Positions 23,405 through 31,358 are shown, counted from the first letter of the stretch. The stretch is 64,000 nt of DNA from Vulcanimicrobiota bacterium (GCA_030041225.1 JASHOG010000135.1:1-64000); one strand, 5' to 3'. Numbers and translations are program-made. Notes: generated from the letters alone by a model not told the origin.

Positions 23405-24373
23405 TTATGGAATGCCGATCGAGGTCGGCGTTCCGTGATAGCAGCCCAGTGTGTACGGGAAATCGTACGTCGATACGTAGTGATACATAGCGACGAGCTT
23501 GCCGTCCCACATGACCGCGCTCGTCGTACCGTGGCACTCATCGAGGTCCGCGGTCTCGAGAACTTTGCCGTCGTACCATGGACCGTAGATGCCGTAGCCG
23601 TCGGCGGCGTAGCCCAAGAGCGAGGAGTTTTGTGTTGCCGATCCGGTGTCGGTAACGCAGACCTGGAGAAAGCCATGGTAGTGATAGACATCGCTTTGGT
23701 CCGGGTGGCCATGACACGGATCCTGAAGCTCACGCGCCACAGCGTCGTATCCGGCTGCGTCGAACGCATCATAGATCGCGACGCCATCAAGGGTCACGCC
23801 GATCGGTCCGCCCGAGAGACATGCGGGTGACGACGCCGCCACGGGGTCGGATGCCACCGTGAAGCTGTAGGGGTGCGCCTCGATAGAGTTGGGATTCTGA
23901 TCGTATTGGTACGCCGGGTCGCTCGGCGAGATCGGGAAGCTGCCGGTAGTCACGGGCATAATCGGTTCGTCGTCTCCGCTAATCGTGCGAGTCGTTCCGT
24001 TCGAGGTCTCCGAGAAGGAGCCGGCCCATGCATTGCTGCCCTCGACGGCGAGCTTCGTCAGCGCGTTCCACGTCGATGCGCTAAGCCAAGGCGCACTGCT
24101 TACGACCGGGGAGCCGGATTCCGTATGGCAGTCGTAGATATAGCCTACTTGCGGTGTGGTCGTGCTATATTTGCGATCTCCGAGCGGCAGCGCCGTGCAG
24201 TTGAGCGTGCCCGAGCTAGTCGGCGCGCCCTGCGGACAGGCTTGTGCGACGCTGTTGCCATGACCGCTGGAAGGAACGCCTTCTCCAGCGCTAACGCCCG
24301 CGCCGCCGCTACCTCCGAAAGCCGCGAGAACCAGGGCGAAGGAGAGCACATATTCAAATCCCGTCCGCTTCAC
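23405..24373 (-). CDS. secreted YHYH-domain protein
   Basis: This 322-residue exported protein has a signal peptide (GFEYVLSFALVLAAFGGSGGAGVSA). The body holds the YHYH signature (DQSDVYHYHGFLQVC) with GVTLDGVAIYDAFDAAGYDAV before it and LGYAADGYGIYGPWYDG, DECHGTTSAVMWDGKLVAMYHYVSTYDFPYTLGCYHG after it. YHYH proteins are secreted and of uncertain function, possibly metal-binding through the histidines. It lies 23 bp from the next minus-strand gene, so the two may be co-transcribed. Confidence 0.88.
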   Translation of the reverse strand: MKRTGFEYVLSFALVLAAFGGSGGAGVSAGEGVPSSGHGNSVAQACPQGAPTSSGTLNCTALPLGDRKYSTTTPQVGYIYDCHTESGSPVVSSAPWLSASTWNALTKLAVEGSNAWAGSFSETSNGTTRTISGDDEPIMPVTTGSFPISPSDPAYQYDQNPNSIEAHPYSFTVASDPVAASSPACLSGGPIGVTLDGVAIYDAFDAAGYDAVARELQDPCHGHPDQSDVYHYHGFLQVCVTDTGSATQNSSLLGYAADGYGIYGPWYDGKVLETADLDECHGTTSAVMWDGKLVAMYHYVSTYDFPYTLGCYHGTPTSIGIP

Positions 24374-24396
24374 GCAGCTATCTGTGAGTGAGGAGC

Positions 24397-24828
24397 TTAG
24401 TGCGGCGTGCCTCCGGGCGGTGCGATGAAGAGAACGTTCGTCGTTGGGAAATTACCGTGCCATCCGCCTTGGTGAGGCGTGTTGCCGTTTCCGCCACCGT
24501 TCGGGTTAGCACCGTGCGGCTGAAACTGCGCGTGAAACGCGCCTGTCGCCGTTACCGTCGACCCTTCGGTTACGTTGGCACCGCTGCGATCGAAGACGTG
24601 GATGCATTGCGTCGCGCAGAGGTCGTACCTCACAACGGTCCCCATCCGCCCCGTATGCGTCTGCACGTTCTTCGCCACGCCGGCAACGCTGATGCTCTGG
24701 CCATCGTACGTCGAGGCGTGGGCGACCACGGCGTCGGGTGAGAGCGGCGGCGACGCTGCGGCGATGCCGCCTGCCGCGAATGTGAGAAGGAGGGCCCCAA
24801 GAAGCAAGCGGTACGCGGTCTTCGTCAT
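24397..24828 (-). CDS. secreted OB-fold-like protein
   Basis: This 143-residue exported protein has a signal peptide (KTAYRLLLGALLLTFAAGGIAAAS) and a small domain, SPDAVVAHASTYDGQSISVAGVAKNVQTHTGRMGTVVRYDLCATQCIHVFDR...TVTATGAFHAQF, that resembles periplasmic OB-fold (tRNA_anti-like/BOF) proteins. The tail is glycine- and asparagine-rich. The ATG has no Shine-Dalgarno sequence; TATTCT lies six bases upstream, consistent with leaderless transcription. Confidence 0.72.
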   Translation of the reverse strand: MTKTAYRLLLGALLLTFAAGGIAAASPPLSPDAVVAHASTYDGQSISVAGVAKNVQTHTGRMGTVVRYDLCATQCIHVFDRSGANVTEGSTVTATGAFHAQFQPHGANPNGGGNGNTPHQGGWHGNFPTTNVLFIAPPGGTPH

Positions 24829-24834
24829 GAGCGG

Positions 24835-24840
24835 AGAATA
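24835..24840 (-). promoter_or_regulatory. possible -10 element, leaderless gene
   Basis: TATTCT sits six bases before the ATG of the OB-fold protein on the minus strand. No consensus -35 box is found at 16-18 nt, so this is a weak call. Confidence 0.3.
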
Positions 24841-24887
24841 CTCTCGCGCCACCGGGAAATCCCTGGGGAAAAGCAAAGCAACCGTGT

Positions 24888-25253
24888 GTGAAACGCCATG
24901 CGTCTGCATTCGGCTTTTGCTCGCTCCTCATCGCGGCTACCGTTGTGCCGGTCCTTGCGCAGCAGGGCTCATTCCTGACGCTCTCGTGGGGGCCGAGCGG
25001 CGTTCCCGGCCTGAAGTACCACGTCTCGTGCAGTGCCCTCGGCGGCCCTTCTTGGGACTATACGTTTGAGAACGTCACGAACAAGCCGATCACGTTCTCA
25101 TATTCGTTTGGCGCCGGAAACATGAGCCGCGAGCACCACGTGCACTGGTACACGATCCCGGCACACGGACACTGGACGCTACATCACGTGGCGCCGCAGT
25201 ACGGTTGCAACACGAACGGCCCACTGAAAATCGAGCCGCGAACAACGCCATAG
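24888..25253 (+). CDS. small secreted protein of unknown function
   Basis: This 121-residue protein starts with GTG and a signal peptide (RHASAFGFCSLLIAATVVPVLAQ). The mature part, GSFLTLSWGPSGVPGLKYHVSCSALGG...YTFENVTNKPITFSYSFGAGNMSREHHVHWYTIPAHGHW, reads as an immunoglobulin-like beta sandwich with several histidines. No family is recognised. It is 2 bp ahead of the next gene and divergent from the OB-fold gene. Confidence 0.7.
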   Translation: MKRHASAFGFCSLLIAATVVPVLAQQGSFLTLSWGPSGVPGLKYHVSCSALGGPSWDYTFENVTNKPITFSYSFGAGNMSREHHVHWYTIPAHGHWTLHHVAPQYGCNTNGPLKIEPRTTP

Positions 25254-25255
25254 CG

Positions 25256-26071
25256 ATGAAGGCCGCTTTATGCCTTTTCGGCGCGGCAGTCGCTGCGCTG
25301 CCGGCTCCAGTCCCAGGCTACGCCTCAGGAGCCGCGGCGAAGGTTCCTTGGACGTGTTCTGTTCCAATGCTGCCGGATTATCGCGCTACCGGGAAGATAA
25401 ACGACCAAGGTGAGGCTATCTCATATATCTACGTCGGATACAAGCACGCGCGCTCAAATGGGAGGCTCGTAGAGCGCGCTTTTCGCTCGAGCTATGGTGC
25501 CTGGGCATCGTTCCTGGCCCCGCTTGATGGCCGGCACGGATGGTATGACAGCGGTGTCAGTGTGCATTCGTTCAATGATAGATATGCGTTTGCGCAGATC
25601 GAGGTCAGCCGCTACGAACGCTTCGATTATCGGGCTCACGTTGCCGTCGTCTGGGAGTTACCGAACGGCAGCTCAGAAGGGTACAAGGACCTCGGCATGA
25701 TGCTCAGCGATGCGCCGCATCGCCTCGGGGCTTACGTCCGCGAGCAGACGCTGTATCTCTCCGTCGATGGCCGCCCGGTATGTTCGACCGCCGCAGTCAA
25801 CTTTGTCTCGCCATCTGAGGCAAAGTACTTCCAAGTACGCACGGAAACGAGCGTCGTCGGGTCGAACGGCGGCGCTACGACCTGGGACCTACGCGTGAAA
25901 CGCGACGACGATCTCGTACCGCGCGCGTACCAGACAGACTGCATCCTCCATCATCATGGCATCTCATGGCGGTATGTCGGAAGCGGTCGTTTCGTGGCGA
26001 GCGGCGCGTTCGACCCGAGCGCACCGCACATCTTTGCTGGACTCGACCCCACGAAGCCCTGCCGCACATAG
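25256..26071 (+). CDS. secreted protein of unknown function
   Basis: This 271-residue protein has a signal peptide (KAALCLFGAAVAALPAPVPGYASGAA). The mature part contains alternating strands with aromatic residues (SYIYVGYKHARSNGRLVERAFRSSYGAWASFLAP, YAFAQIEVSRYERFDYRAHVAVVWELP) and cysteines CSV, VCST, DCIL and PCRT. The pattern is that of a lectin-like or jelly-roll beta fold, but no family can be named. It ends directly against the next, convergent gene. Confidence 0.7.
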   Translation: MKAALCLFGAAVAALPAPVPGYASGAAAKVPWTCSVPMLPDYRATGKINDQGEAISYIYVGYKHARSNGRLVERAFRSSYGAWASFLAPLDGRHGWYDSGVSVHSFNDRYAFAQIEVSRYERFDYRAHVAVVWELPNGSSEGYKDLGMMLSDAPHRLGAYVREQTLYLSVDGRPVCSTAAVNFVSPSEAKYFQVRTETSVVGSNGGATTWDLRVKRDDDLVPRAYQTDCILHHHGISWRYVGSGRFVASGAFDPSAPHIFAGLDPTKPCRT

Positions 26072-26926
26072 TCACGACTTTCGGTCTGCGCCTGGTGCGA
26101 ATAACGCGTTCAGCTCCCGCTGCGGAATCTGATCTGCAGCGAACTGCAGCGTGCCGCTGTCACGCAGCTCTCGAGCCGCGCGACGGACGAATCCGAGTGT
26201 CGAGCGCGCTACGCTTCCACCCAGGCTCACCCTCGTTACCCCTGCATCGAGCAGTTGATGCGCATTGAGTGTCACTTCTCCCCACCCCAACACGATGTTC
26301 AGCGGGCCCGGTATCTCACGCAAGAGCCGCTTGATGGTCGCTTCATCAATGGTGGGCAGCAGGGGATAGATGCAATCCGCGCCTGCCTCGCGAAAAAGAT
26401 TGCCGCGCCGAATGCAAGCCGCGACCGGATTGCCGGACGACGTTACGAACGCGTCGATCTTCGCGGTCAGTACAAACGCAGTGCCTGCCGCCTCGATGGC
26501 CGCGCGCGCAGCTCTGATTCGCTCGACTGAGAGCTGTTCGTCGTATTGGCCGCCTGAGTGCGCGTCGTGATCTTCGATGTTGCCTCCGGCGAGGCCAATC
26601 TCGATAGCGAGACGCACGGTTTCTGCCACGTCTTCGGGCTCACGACCATAACCGCTTTCAAGATCTGCGTTGACGGGAGCATTCGTCGAATCCGTGATTT
26701 GTCGAATACGAGCGAACATCTCCTCACGGGTGACCCCAGCGTTCGGATCGGGTACGTCGAAGTCGGGTTTTCCGAGTGAGAAAGCGATGCCCGCACTGGT
26801 CGTGCCGATCGCTTCGAATCCTTCGTCGAGAAGAATGCGAGCGGATCCGGCATCCCACGCATTTGGCATGATGAAGCCGGCGCGGGGGTCGTGCATCGCT
26901 CGAAAAGCCTGCGCTCTATCGTTCAT
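26072..26926 (-). CDS. isocitrate lyase/PEP mutase family enzyme
   Basis: This 284-residue protein is a TIM-barrel C-C lyase of the PrpB/oxaloacetate decarboxylase group. Visible are PNAWDAGSARILLDEGFEAIGTTSAGIAFSLG, PVNADLESGYG, AGGNIEDHD, AKIDAF, GADCIYPLLP and RVSLGG. The KKCGH signature of true isocitrate lyases and of PrpB (a Cys loop) is not seen, so the reaction is open: oxaloacetate decarboxylation or a related step. The ATG is preceded by a 67-bp divergent region shared with a LysR-type gene, which probably regulates it. Confidence 0.85.
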   Translation of the reverse strand: MNDRAQAFRAMHDPRAGFIMPNAWDAGSARILLDEGFEAIGTTSAGIAFSLGKPDFDVPDPNAGVTREEMFARIRQITDSTNAPVNADLESGYGREPEDVAETVRLAIEIGLAGGNIEDHDAHSGGQYDEQLSVERIRAARAAIEAAGTAFVLTAKIDAFVTSSGNPVAACIRRGNLFREAGADCIYPLLPTIDEATIKRLLREIPGPLNIVLGWGEVTLNAHQLLDAGVTRVSLGGSVARSTLGFVRRAARELRDSGTLQFAADQIPQRELNALFAPGADRKS

Positions 26927-26993
26927 TGTGGAAGTGATTGTAGGCGGGCAAGGGCTATTTGTCCAATGAAGAGATTCTCTAGAACCCATAAAA

Positions 26994-27914
26994 ATGATGT
27001 ATACTGCGGTTGTGGACAGTGAGAGCCTGCGGACATTTCTATCGGTCTATCGCGAAGGTGGCTTCTCGGCGGCCGCGGAGGTCTTGCATGTAACGCAACC
27101 TGCTGTTACGCATCGCGTGCAGATGCTCGAGCGAGAGATCGGAGAAGCGCTATTCGAGCGGATGAGTCGCGGCGTCGTCTTGACCCAGGCCGGCCGCGCC
27201 CTCTTGCCGTTCGCGGAACGCGTTTTCGCCGCGATGAACGACGTTCAAAGCGCGCTGGACTCCTTCAGGGCCGGTGAACGGGGCCCAATAGCAATCGCCG
27301 TTGTTGGTACGCTCGCCGACCGTCGCTTGACGCGCGTGCTGCGAAGCTTCGCTCGAACCCACGCCGGCGTCGACGTCGCGCTCGAAACCGCGACGAGTGC
27401 TTCGGTGAGCGAACTGGTGCGTCGAGGGAGAGCCGACGTTGGCCTGCGCTATCATTTCGACCAATCGGCGGACTTGACGTGCGAAGAGCTCGCCCAGGAG
27501 CCGCTATTTGTAGTGTGTTCGCCTCAGCATCCCCTGGCCGGACAATCGATCGCGTCGCTGCGAAAACTCCGCGATGAACGATGGCTCGCCTTTCCCGAAA
27601 TTCCAGGCCAGCGCGAGATTTCAACTGCGCACGTGTTCGGGCTGTTTTTGACTGCTGGAGCGGGAGAAGTGCGGTGGACGCCCGTCGACAGTCTCACCGC
27701 GCAAAAGCGGTTGGTCGAATCAGGATATGGTCTGGCGCTTATGGCGCGCAGCCACGCCGACGAAGAGCTCGCCGACGGCAGCCTTGCGACGATTCACGTG
27801 CGAAACCTCCGAGCGGCACTGCCCGTCGTCGTCGTAACGCGTGCCAACGGATTTCTCAGCGTGGCGACAGCCGACATGCTAAAGTCGCTGCGCGAAGCCT
27901 ACGTGCGCCGCTAA
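26994..27914 (+). CDS. LysR-family transcriptional regulator
   Basis: This protein of about 305 residues has an N-terminal winged helix (LRTFLSVYREGGFSAAAEVLHVTQPAVTHRVQMLEREIGEALFER) and a periplasmic-binding-like effector domain (GPIAIAVVGTLADRRLTRVL...). Two ATGs are adjacent at 26994 and 26997; either works. The position divergent from a PEP mutase family gene is the standard LysR-target layout. The intergenic region has TTCTCTAGAA, a small palindrome, near 26972-26981. The effector is unknown. Confidence 0.92.
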   Translation: MMYTAVVDSESLRTFLSVYREGGFSAAAEVLHVTQPAVTHRVQMLEREIGEALFERMSRGVVLTQAGRALLPFAERVFAAMNDVQSALDSFRAGERGPIAIAVVGTLADRRLTRVLRSFARTHAGVDVALETATSASVSELVRRGRADVGLRYHFDQSADLTCEELAQEPLFVVCSPQHPLAGQSIASLRKLRDERWLAFPEIPGQREISTAHVFGLFLTAGAGEVRWTPVDSLTAQKRLVESGYGLALMARSHADEELADGSLATIHVRNLRAALPVVVVTRANGFLSVATADMLKSLREAYVRR

Positions 27915-28060
27915 TCAGAGCGCCAGCTAAGCTACGAGGTAGCAGAAGGAGCTTCGCCGAGTGATCGCGCCCGCCGAGCCACCTGATAGATGACCTTCGA
28001 CCCCGCAATCGACGTTCGGAACAGGGAGCTTCTGAGGCACACCTTACTAGCGTAGTGTCG
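27915..28060. other. intergenic stretch without recognised feature
   Basis: About 146 bp between the LysR gene and the tRNA-Ile terminator. I see no coding signal, repeat or structured element in it. Confidence 0.5.
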
Positions 28061-28082
28061 CAAAACACCTTGCATATCAAGG
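28061..28082 (-). terminator. possible intrinsic terminator of tRNA-Ile
   Basis: On the minus strand CCTTG-ATATG-CAAGG forms a 5-bp hairpin followed by TGTTTTG, a short T-rich run, 12 nt downstream of tRNA-Ile. Confidence 0.4.
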
Positions 28083-28093
28083 ATTTCCGTTCG

Positions 28094-28167
28094 TGGGCCG
28101 TCCTGGGATCGAACCAGGGACCTCATGCTTATCAAGCATGCGCTCTAACCAGCTGAGCTAACGGCCC
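28094..28167 (-). tRNA. tRNA-Ile (GAT)
   Basis: This 74-nt minus-strand tRNA has acceptor GGGCCGT/ACGGCCC, D-arm AGCTCAGCTGGTTAGAGC, anticodon stem CATGC/GCATG with loop TTGATAA (anticodon GAT) and T-loop GGTTCGATCC. Discriminator A; CCA not encoded. It stands alone, outside an rRNA operon. Confidence 0.96.
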
Positions 28168-28216
28168 GAGAGCGAGCAAAGGTTCGCGGAGCCCGGCTGA
28201 GCTCCTCGGAACTGAA

Positions 28217-28606
28217 TTAGTGTACCGCGATCACGGCTGCGATAATGGCTACTCCTACGCCGACGATGCTGCTGATCGACCAGCGCAAAGTTGCGTTCAG
28301 TGATGCTTGCAGCGACCCAAACTTGCCGTCGAACTTCGCATCAAGCGACCCGAGCTTGCGGTCGAACTCTGCGAATCTACCATCGATCCCTGCGAATCTA
28401 CGATCGATCTCTGCAAACCTACCATCGAACTTCGACTCCAGCCGGTCGAATTTTCGATCGACGCGATCGAACCTCCGCTCCATCTCGTCCCGAAGAGCGC
28501 TCAAGGAATGCTGAAAGAAATCCATGCGCTTGTCGATCTGCTCGTAGGCACCTTGCAGATACGATAGGCGGTCTTCCGGATACGATGCACTCACGGATGG
28601 CTCCAT
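28217..28606 (-). CDS. tail-anchored coiled-coil protein with heptad repeats
   Basis: This 129-residue protein is a long coiled coil followed by one C-terminal membrane helix (SSIVGVGVAIIAAVIAV). Between residues 45 and 90 it repeats a 7-residue unit of the type RF(A/D)xxDR/K (RRFDRVDRKFDRLESKFDGRFAEIDRRFAGIDGRFAEFDRKL), encoded by 21-bp DNA repeats. The pattern is like DUF1640-type or Bdr-like membrane coiled coils; the function is unknown. A shorter soluble relative is encoded near tRNA-Gln at 50528. Confidence 0.75.
   Translation of the reverse strand: MEPSVSASYPEDRLSYLQGAYEQIDKRMDFFQHSLSALRDEMERRFDRVDRKFDRLESKFDGRFAEIDRRFAGIDGRFAEFDRKLGSLDAKFDGKFGSLQASLNATLRWSISSIVGVGVAIIAAVIAVH
28340..28460. 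repeat. 21-bp tandem repeats encoding heptads
   Basis: Units such as CGAATCTACCATCGATC, CGAATCTACGATCGATC and CAAACCTACCATCGAAC recur at 21-bp spacing and encode the 7-residue coiled-coil units of the surrounding gene. Copy number is likely to vary between strains. Confidence 0.6.
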
Positions 28607-28658
28607 TATACGTTAAGCTCCCGTAGAGGGGCAAGAGAGGCGATACACTATGCACGCG

Positions 28659-28895
28659 TCATACCATGGCGATCCATTTTTTCATGATCTCATCTTCGTT
28701 CTTCAGCTGCTCGAGCATGAGGCTCTCGAGCGCGTCGAGCTCTCGTAGCAGCTCCGCGTGCTCCGCTTGCTGAGCGTCGAAGGCTGCATGTTGCGCCTCG
28801 ACGGCGTCTTGCGAGCTGGGAACGTTAGGGGAAGCCGGCTCTGCACCGCGAGCGGGAACGGTGCAGCGCCATTTCATCGGGAAAAGCGGCGTCAT
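28659..28895 (-). CDS. small coiled-coil protein after the transglycosylase
   Basis: This 78-residue protein has a proline-rich N-terminus and a helical, glutamate-rich C-terminal half (AVEAQHAAFDAQQAEHAELLRELDALESLMLEQLKNEDEIMKKWIAMV). The end (NEDEIMKKWI) resembles the end of the preceding protein (DDDITKKFIQ). Its start overlaps the transglycosylase stop by four bases. The family is unknown; co-assembly with its neighbour is inferred from coupling and shared tail. Confidence 0.6.
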   Translation of the reverse strand: MTPLFPMKWRCTVPARGAEPASPNVPSSQDAVEAQHAAFDAQQAEHAELLRELDALESLMLEQLKNEDEIMKKWIAMV

Positions 28896-29683
28896 TGCGT
28901 GAGCGTCTGGATGAACTTCTTGGTGATATCGTCGTCGGCTTTGCGCTCCTGCATGTCGACGTTACGCAGCTCGTTGACTTCGCGCATGTTCTCCGAACGC
29001 TCGTCCATCATCTGATCGAAGAGTGTCGATTCGAGCGAGAGTTGCTCCTGATTTGCGATCTGCGACCCGTAGAGACCCAGCTGAAAGGCCTCGTCCTGTG
29101 CGTTGATTGCGCCCATTGCCGCGTTCTCGGCGGCGCCGCTTGCACCGCGGGCGAGCCCGCCTAGGAGCGACGCTCCGGCGCCGGCTGCAAGGGGAAGTAA
29201 GAATGCCATAGTTCGCTCCTTGATTGTCATCTGAGGTGAGGTCGCCAACCCCGCGATGAGCGCCTCGTGGCGCAAAACGGAGTCGGCGTAGCCGAGGCGA
29301 GAACCGTCGCGCCATTCTGTGACGGTGCCGACCGCATCGGGAGCTCCGGCGTTGTACGCGCTGAGTGCCCGGCGAACGCTTCCGTAACGGCGGATGAGCT
29401 CGGCAAGCATAGCGGCGGCATACTCTGCGTTCGCGGCAGGGGCCATTGCAGCCGCGGTTCGTGCGAAGGCATGGTAGCGATCGTCGATTTGGAAGAGGCC
29501 GTGTCCGTGACCGCCATCGCCAACCACGTTGCGCCCAGCGTTGCTATTAGGACCGCCGGTCTCTTGCGCTGCGACCGCCGCCAGTAGAGCCGGGTCGAGC
29601 CCTTGAGCGGTTGCTGCGCTAAGAATCTCCGGCGCATAGGCGACGCCGCGAGCGGCAAGGGAGGCCGCGGAGATCGAGTCCAT
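28892..29683 (-). CDS. SLT-family lytic transglycosylase with helical C-terminal module
   Basis: Residues 15-130 of this 263-residue protein form a soluble-lytic-transglycosylase domain: ILSAATAQGLDPALLAAVAAQETGG (catalytic Glu in AAQETGG), GHGHGLFQIDD and YGSVRRALSAYNAG. Residues 159-263 are different: a glycine/alanine-rich hydrophobic stretch (AFLLPLAAGAGASLLGGLARG) and an amphipathic coil (EQLSLESTLFDQMMDERSENMREVNELRN...). An internal ATG at 29209 has AAGGAG six bases upstream, so the second module may also be made alone. No signal peptide is evident. Such fusions occur in phage or secretion-related loci, but none is nearby. Confidence 0.78.
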   Translation of the reverse strand: MDSISAASLAARGVAYAPEILSAATAQGLDPALLAAVAAQETGGPNSNAGRNVVGDGGHGHGLFQIDDRYHAFARTAAAMAPAANAEYAAAMLAELIRRYGSVRRALSAYNAGAPDAVGTVTEWRDGSRLGYADSVLRHEALIAGLATSPQMTIKERTMAFLLPLAAGAGASLLGGLARGASGAAENAAMGAINAQDEAFQLGLYGSQIANQEQLSLESTLFDQMMDERSENMREVNELRNVDMQERKADDDITKKFIQTLTQ

Positions 29684-29710
29684 GCCCTTCTTTCACGCAC
29701 CTCGCCGCGT

Positions 29711-29739
29711 TTGACAAGAGCCGAGGGGGGGCCTAAAAT
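29711..29739 (+). promoter_or_regulatory. consensus sigma-70 promoter of the yceD-rpmF-fab operon
   Basis: TTGACA (29711-29716), a 17-nt spacer and TAAAAT (29734-29739) match the sigma-70 consensus closely. The predicted start (29746-29748) coincides with the TTG start codon of yceD, so the mRNA would be leaderless or nearly so. Confidence 0.75.
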
Positions 29740-29747
29740 GGGCGGGT

Positions 29748-30158
29748 TTGGTTCGGGGGCACACGGTCGACTTCTCGGGACTGCTTGCCGGTGGCCGGCG
29801 CAGCATAGAGGTGGCGGACGAGACGCCCGTCGAGGGCTTCGAAGGGTTCCGCTTCGATCGACCCGCCGACGTGCGCCTGGAGTTACGCTACGCCGAGGGA
29901 TGGCTGGAGGCCCGGGGTACGGTCGTCGCCCACGCAGTCGCGGAGTGCGATGTCTGTCTCGATCCTGTCGCGTTCGATGTGGGCGTTGACGTTGACGAGC
30001 GCTTCGACCCGTGTGCGGGGCGAGAGGCAGACCCTTTCGGCGAAGGCAATGTCATCGTCGGCGGCCGAATCGACATCGCGGACCTTGCCCGGCAGGTGGT
30101 GCTCAGCGCACTGCCGATGGGAGTACGATGCGAGCAGCATTCAGGCGAGAAGGGATAG
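29748..30158 (+). CDS. yceD: YceD family (DUF177) 23S rRNA accumulation protein
   Basis: This 136-residue protein matches the DUF177/YceD family that precedes rpmF in most bacteria. It has the TVDFSGLLAGGRRSIEVADE N-terminus, GWLEARGTVVAHAVAECDVCLDPVAFDV with the family CxxC, and the terminal NVIVGGRIDIADLARQVVLSALPMGVRC. In E. coli and plants the family is needed for 23S rRNA accumulation. TTG at 29748 is chosen because it fits both the family N-terminus and the promoter position. Confidence 0.85.
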   Translation: MVRGHTVDFSGLLAGGRRSIEVADETPVEGFEGFRFDRPADVRLELRYAEGWLEARGTVVAHAVAECDVCLDPVAFDVGVDVDERFDPCAGREADPFGEGNVIVGGRIDIADLARQVVLSALPMGVRCEQHSGEKG

Positions 30159-30164
30159 AGCACA

Positions 30165-30359
30165 GTGGCAAATCTGAAGTGGAAGACACCGCGCAGTAAG
30201 ACGCGCAGCCGCCGCGCAGCGAACTGGAAGCTGCGTTCGGTGACGAGCGTCGTCTGCCCGCAGTGCAAAGAGCCGAAGCGCCCGCACTTCGCTTGCCCGA
30301 ACTGCGGCACGTACCGAGGGCGTCAGGTCGTCGAGGTCGGCGAAGAGCAAGCAGGCTAA
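30165..30359 (+). CDS. rpmF: ribosomal protein bL32
   Basis: This 64-residue protein has the bL32 pattern WKTPRSKTRSRRAANWKL followed by a zinc ribbon CPQCKEPKRPHFACPNCGTYRGRQVV with all four cysteines. It starts with GTG, 6 bp after yceD. Confidence 0.96.
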   Translation: MANLKWKTPRSKTRSRRAANWKLRSVTSVVCPQCKEPKRPHFACPNCGTYRGRQVVEVGEEQAG

Positions 30360-30371
30360 GGACCCGAGCGG

Positions 30372-31358
30372 TTGCAGCTTCGCGGAGTGAAGATAGCGGG
30401 CGTGGCGCGCCATGCGCCCGCGCGCGTCGTCACGAACGAAGATTTCGAGCGATGGCTCGACACGACGGACGAGTGGATCACCGTCCGCACCGGAATGAAG
30501 CGCCGCCATTGGGCCTCCGATGACGAAGCGACCAGCGATCTGGCGATCGCAGCGGCGCGAGGCGCGCTCGCCGACGCAAAGCTGGAGGCCGGCGACATCG
30601 ATTGCTTCATCGTCGCGACCGCGACCCCCGATTACATCTTTCCGGCAACAGCCTGCATCGTGGCAGCGAAACTCGGCGCCGTTGGAAAGGCAGCCTTCGA
30701 CCTCTCGATCGCGTGCAGCGGCTTCATTTATGGTTTGACGGTGGGAGCGGGTCTCGTTCGCTCGGGCGTCTATCGGCGCGTTCTGCTCGTCGGCGCGGAG
30801 ACGCTCTCAAAGATCGTGAACAAGAACGATCGCTCGACGGCAATTCTCTTCGGCGACGGCGCGGGTGCGGTCGTGCTCGAGGCTTCGGAACAGGATAGCT
30901 TTCTTGCGGCGGAGCTCGGTGCCGACGGTAGCAACCCGTCGACGCTCTTTCAGGAAGCCGGCGGTTCGCGTCACCCGGTCGACCGCGCGGCGGTTGACGC
31001 CGGCCTGCAGTACATTCACATGGAAGGACGGGAAGTCTTCAAGTTCGCGGTGACTTCGATGATCGAAGCGACTGACGTCGCGCTGGAACGCGCGCACCTG
31101 AATCGGCATGACATCGACTTCCTTATCCCCCACCAGGCAAATCGACGCATCATCGACGCGGCGGTGAAATACCTCGAGCTCCCGCGCGAGCGCGTGCTCG
31201 TGAACATTCAGGAGTACGGAAACACCTCGGCCGCATCAATTCCGATTGCGCTCGCCGAGGCCGTGGAGGAAGGGCGTATCTCGCCGGGAGACGTCGTTTT
31301 GTTCGTCGGTTTCGGTGCGGGGTTGTCATGGGGGGCGGTGGTCTGGCGATGGCAGTGA
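30372..31358 (+). CDS. fabH: beta-ketoacyl-ACP synthase III
   Basis: This 328-residue enzyme starts fatty acid synthesis by condensing acetyl-CoA with malonyl-ACP. The catalytic triad is present: Cys in DLSIACSGFIYGL, His in FLIPHQANRRI and Asn in EYGNTSAASIP. The N-terminus has the typical VKIAGVARHAPARVVTNEDFERWLDTTDEWITVRTGMKRRH. TTG at 30372 is the likely start, with AAGGA upstream. plsX, which usually sits between rpmF and fabH, is missing here. Confidence 0.95.
   Translation: MQLRGVKIAGVARHAPARVVTNEDFERWLDTTDEWITVRTGMKRRHWASDDEATSDLAIAAARGALADAKLEAGDIDCFIVATATPDYIFPATACIVAAKLGAVGKAAFDLSIACSGFIYGLTVGAGLVRSGVYRRVLLVGAETLSKIVNKNDRSTAILFGDGAGAVVLEASEQDSFLAAELGADGSNPSTLFQEAGGSRHPVDRAAVDAGLQYIHMEGREVFKFAVTSMIEATDVALERAHLNRHDIDFLIPHQANRRIIDAAVKYLELPRERVLVNIQEYGNTSAASIPIALAEAVEEGRISPGDVVLFVGFGAGLSWGAVVWRWQ

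Noticed and set aside
28217-29683. Prophage or type III secretion remnant
   Set aside because: The transglycosylase and coiled-coil proteins hint at it, but no capsid, tail, integrase, secretin or ATPase gene is present.
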